A stretch of 64,000 nt of DNA, taken from assembly GCA_947041165.1 (NCBI GenBank), contig CAMRCY010000004.1:1-64000 (forward strand). Direction: 5' to 3'. Shown in pieces: positions 63,779-64,000 of the stretch; positions within the stretch are counted from its first letter, which is position 1, and each line of letters begins with the position of its first letter. The notes under the pieces are model-generated. The model saw only the letters and a list, made by a program, of their open reading frames with translations. It ran no database searches and was not told the origin of the DNA. Origin of the DNA: an uncultured Deferribacteraceae bacterium (GTDB lineage: Bacteria > Chrysiogenota > Deferribacteres > Deferribacterales > Mucispirillaceae). A program made the position numbers and the translations under genes.

Positions 63779-64000
63779 TTATGTAAGTTCTATAACTTCA
63801 TTTTTTATCACATGGAAAACTTTCTCTGCTATATCTGCTAAAGGTTTATCTGCTCGTAAATTGTCTGTATAAAATTTTTCTATCACACAATCTTTTTCAT
63901 AATCATGCAATCTTATAACTTTCTCTTTGCCGTAACAGTTCTTTGATGAAAATTTGCCAGTTATCTTATCTATCTTGCTACCCATTACTTTAACAACTAT
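63779..64000 (-). CDS. HAD-superfamily phosphatase, C-terminal part (partial at window end)
   Basis: The last ~74 residues of a longer protein that runs off the window. GSKIDKITGKFSSKNCYGKEKVIRLHDY, then a D-N-L-R-A-D loop where the family has a GDxxxD-like motif, resembles the SerB/HAD-IB type. The open frame continues beyond position 64,000, so the ATG at 63,985 is internal. Same strand as the methyltransferase and WbqC-like genes. Substrate unknown. Confidence 0.65.
   Translation of the reverse strand: MVVKVMGSKIDKITGKFSSKNCYGKEKVIRLHDYEKDCVIEKFYTDNLRADKPLADIAEKVFHVIKNEVIELT

Overview
The window is AT-rich DNA, most likely from a member of the Campylobacterota (Sulfurimonas/Arcobacter-like). 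That placement is inferred from codon style, a DmsA-type respiratory operon and an envelope-sugar locus; no taxonomic marker gene is present. About 50 kb is mobile-element DNA and the last 13 kb looks like resident chromosome.

Region 1 (1-19.1 kb) is an almost uninterrupted minus-strand operon for an F-type type IV secretion/conjugation apparatus. In transcription order it holds pilin, TraL, TraE, TraK, TraB, TraV, TraC, TraW, TraU, TrbC, an extra cysteine-rich exported protein, TraN (with a C-type-lectin-like module), a signal-peptidase/TraF fusion, TraH and TraG. It is followed by a Sel1-repeat protein. No relaxase is visible.

Region 2 (19.4-23 kb) is centred on an intact tRNA-Leu(UAA). 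Two paralogous ~500-aa proteins with winged-helix N-terminal parts and sigma-factor-like C-terminal parts point away from the tRNA on either side, so two related elements appear to abut at this gene.

Region 3 (21.2-50.28 kb) is a ~29-kb integrated element. It is bounded by a direct repeat of the 5' half of tRNA-Leu (21,199-21,253 and 50,228-50,282) and carries a tyrosine recombinase near its right end. Its cargo includes a coupling-protein/SNF2-helicase chimera, a DUF262 pair, a second traN-traH-traF set, a ParM/ParB partition block with iteron-like repeats, and a ~1.05-kb highly structured non-coding segment followed by a small basic-protein gene. It also carries a nuclease-like gene, a TOPRIM primase, and an HSP90-like ATPase plus AlbA-TIR pair beside attR. 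Four copies of one promoter-like motif drive its operons. The element's right end has a promoter and a small ORF that, in the excised circle, would read through the joined att site and overlap the start codon of the sigma-like gene. This suggests an excision-controlled switch.

Region 4 (50.3-64 kb) is chromosomal. It holds two duplicated dmsA-dmsB-like operons (Tat-exported molybdoenzyme plus four-cluster ferredoxin subunit, no visible dmsC), an Asn-rich protein of unknown function, a (TTAG)14 repeat tract, and a WbqC-like protein, a methyltransferase and a HAD phosphatase typical of surface-glycan loci.

The strongest candidates for something undescribed are the structured RNA plus small ORF module (41.06-42.79 kb), the att-spanning switch, and the self-contained sigma-like regulator/promoter regulon.
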